Source: Methanomassiliicoccaceae archaeon
GTDB lineage: Archaea; Thermoplasmatota; Thermoplasmata; Methanomassiliicoccales; Methanomethylophilaceae
Length of the DNA: 5,198 nucleotides
Direction: 5' to 3'
Assembly: GCA_031260545.1 (NCBI GenBank)
Contig: JAIRJQ010000107.1
Coordinates: 1 to 5,198 of the forward strand
The notes beneath the pieces are model-generated. The model was not told the DNA's origin and ran no database searches. It saw only the letters and a program-made list of their open reading frames with translations. Positions 3,994 through 5,198 of the stretch are shown one piece after another. The position numbers were made by a program, and so were the translations under genes. Every line of letters starts with the position of its first letter. Position 1 is the first letter of the stretch.

Positions 3994-4857
3994 TCAGAAC
4001 AGCGATGTCTGCCTTGTTCTTGTTTCAAACTCGGTCAGATATTCGAAGACCTCCTTCTGATCATGAAGAATACCGTGCTTCCTGCATTCATTGCGGAATA
4101 TATTCATCAAACGGTCGCTGTTCGGACTTCTGCATTCATACGAGTCGCCAAACCTTTGTTCGTATCTTTCTCTGATCCCGGGAAAATGTTCGTCAAGTTT
4201 TTTGTAAAAGTATTCTCTGTCGCCGTCACGTAACGTCACGCCGAAACCGAAGCAGAGGATCCCGCGAACTTTGGCTTTAACGCAATGATCCAATAATCCT
4301 CTGAGGTTGTCCTCCGTATCGTTTATGAACGGAAGTATCGGACATAACCAAACGACCGTCGGTATCCCGGCGTCACGCATCTTTTCAAGCACACGGATAC
4401 GTTCTGAAGTCGATGATACATGAGGCTCTATTATTTTGCAAAGGGCATCATCAAAAGTGGTCAGTGTGATTTGCACAACGCATTTGCTCTTGCCGTTTAT
4501 AGCTTTTAGGATGTCCATATCTCTCAGTATACGGTCCGATTTCGTCAGTATCGATAATCCGAAACCATGTTTCTCGATCACGGAAAGGCATTGGCGCGTC
4601 ATTTGTAATTCACTTTCAATATGCATGTAAGGGTCGCACATCGCTCCCGTGCCGATCATGCACTTTTTCCGTTTTCGTAACAATTGTGCCTCTAGTATCC
4701 TGGGTGCGTCGCGTTTCACCTCAATGTCCTCGAAATCATGGTCCATCTGATAACACGTGCTGCGGCTGTCGCAGTATATGCATCCGTGGGTGCAGCCGCG
4801 GTAGATGTTCATCCCGTTCTTAGGCGAAAGTATTGTTTTATGGTCCGCATAGTGCAT
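3994..4857 (-). CDS. Radical SAM protein, COG1533 / SplB-like (Rv2578c-type) family
   Basis: 287-residue radical SAM enzyme. The [4Fe-4S] motif is 'CTHGCIYC' with Cys22, Cys26 and Cys29, preceded by the family's 'ILSPKNGMNIYRG' and followed by 'DSRSTCYQM' and a 'DIEVKRDAP' segment. 'IGTGAMCDPYMHIE' at about residues 68-81 matches the GTxxDPYxPxE motif of COG1533, and 'SILTKSDRILRD' at about 102-113 is also typical. This group is annotated by distant similarity to spore photoproduct lyase, but the substrate of most members is unknown, so a DNA-repair role should not be assumed. The start is placed at ATG 4857 because homologues begin close to 'YADHKTILS' and because the longer frame to 4965 would overlap the upstream DUF1015 gene by 97 nt. 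With this start the gene lies 11 nt after DUF1015 and is probably in one operon with it. GGTGTGA spanning the DUF1015 stop may serve as ribosome binding site. The protein ends 'RQTSLF'. Confidence 0.9.
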   Translation of the reverse strand: MHYADHKTILSPKNGMNIYRGCTHGCIYCDSRSTCYQMDHDFEDIEVKRDAPRILEAQLLRKRKKCMIGTGAMCDPYMHIESELQMTRQCLSVIEKHGFGLSILTKSDRILRDMDILKAINGKSKCVVQITLTTFDDALCKIIEPHVSSTSERIRVLEKMRDAGIPTVVWLCPILPFINDTEDNLRGLLDHCVKAKVRGILCFGFGVTLRDGDREYFYKKLDEHFPGIRERYEQRFGDSYECRSPNSDRLMNIFRNECRKHGILHDQKEVFEYLTEFETRTRQTSLF

Positions 4858-4868
4858 GTTCTCGCCGG

Positions 4869-5198
4869 TCACACCATCTTGTAAAAGACGAATCCCGACC
4901 ATATCTTCGGGAAAAAGTATGTAGTCTTTTTGGGCATTCTTTTCCCGATGGAGGAGAGGTCCCATATCATTTTCAGACTAGGTGTGTTGAGAACGATGGC
5001 AGCGTCGTATTTCCCGGCATCCATCTTTTTCCTGACGGAATCGAGTTCCGCATCATACGATACCTTCACCTTTCCCTCGTTGTATCCGTATACGCCTTTG
5101 ATGATCAGTTCCTGAGCAACGTAAGTGTCAAGGGATAAAAGGGGATCCCCTGGAGAATCATACTTAGCCAGATAACATTTTCCTGATTTGAAAACGAT
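4869..5198 (-). CDS. DUF1015-family protein, C-terminal part (5' end outside window)
   Basis: The - strand frame is open from the right edge to a TGA at 4869 and gives 109 residues, the C-terminal quarter or so of a protein that usually exceeds 400 residues. The match to DUF1015 (conserved in anaerobic bacteria and archaea) rests on the last 60 residues: 'DAGKYDAAIVLN', then 'GKRMPKKTTYFFPKIWSGF', against the family's '(E/D)xGxxxAxFxLNP ... GxxMPxKSTYFYPKxxTGLV'. The upstream 'DPLLSLDTYVAQELIIKGV' also fits the region before it. Some related proteins are linked to serine metabolism or kinase activity, but I would not assign a reaction here. The GTG at 5069 is internal. The downstream radical SAM gene follows after 11 nt, suggesting co-expression. 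Confidence 0.85.
   Translation of the reverse strand: MVFKSGKCYLAKYDSPGDPLLSLDTYVAQELIIKGVYGYNEGKVKVSYDAELDSVRKKMDAGKYDAAIVLNTPSLKMIWDLSSIGKRMPKKTTYFFPKIWSGFVFYKMV

Noticed and set aside
4858..4965. Extended 36-residue N-terminus of the radical SAM protein, or a DUF1015-radical SAM fusion broken by a frameshift
   Set aside because: The overlapping bases encode the well-conserved end of DUF1015 in another frame, and both proteins look complete and normal at their junction with ATG 4857 as the start. No fusion or frameshift is needed.
5140..5151. Perfect 12-bp palindrome AGGGGATCCCCT
   Set aside because: It lies inside the DUF1015 coding frame (a Pro-Gly-Asp-Pro stretch), is isolated, and has no T-tract or paired repeat to suggest a terminator or binding site.
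1..5198. CRISPR arrays, insertion sequences, rRNA and riboswitches
   Set aside because: No regularly spaced direct repeats, transposase, rRNA core sequence or recognisable riboswitch aptamer was seen on either strand.

Overview
This looks like a piece of an archaeal chromosome, most likely a euryarchaeon. The support is a eukaryote/archaea-type ribosomal protein S17e, an archaeal NEMF/Rqc2-family protein of about 640 residues, two tRNA genes of archaeal sequence type (one without an encoded CCA), GGTGAT-type Shine-Dalgarno sequences, and TATA-like boxes at archaeal spacing. ThyX, a DUF1015 protein and a radical SAM enzyme would fit an anaerobe, possibly a Thermoplasmata/Methanomassiliicoccales-type methanogen. 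That last placement is only an impression from the gene set and was not tested.

Left part (1-660), housekeeping, + strand: the 3' end of thyX (flavin-dependent thymidylate synthase), then rps17e, then a tRNA-Arg(GCG) with encoded CCA that begins 20 nt after the rps17e stop.

Middle (about 720-1631), a compact accessory cassette on the + strand: a type II toxin-antitoxin module with a ribbon-helix-helix antitoxin (vapB-like), a PIN-domain toxin (vapC) overlapping it by 4 nt, and immediately downstream a second antitoxin with no toxin of its own. The two antitoxins share an identical 12-residue C-terminal motif but have divergent DNA-binding N-termini. Interlocking inverted repeats in front of the first antitoxin look like an autoregulatory operator. 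The cassette ends 2 nt from the stop of the opposing NEMF gene.

Right-middle (1634-3708): the NEMF/RqcH gene on the - strand, probably starting at 3559 on a leaderless transcript, divergent from a tRNA-Thr(GGT) on the + strand. The encoded protein keeps the Asp-Arg pair at residues 96-97 and an NFACT-R domain, as expected for a ribosome-associated quality-control factor.

Right part (3709-5198): a small unrecognised + strand gene (77 aa) runs head-on into a - strand operon. That operon consists of a DUF1015-family gene (only its C-terminal 109 residues are in the window) followed after 11 nt by a COG1533/SplB-like radical SAM gene. The convergent genes abut exactly at a shared TGATCA.

The most notable element is the antitoxin-toxin-antitoxin cassette. 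The rest is largely ordinary archaeal housekeeping DNA, packed very tightly.
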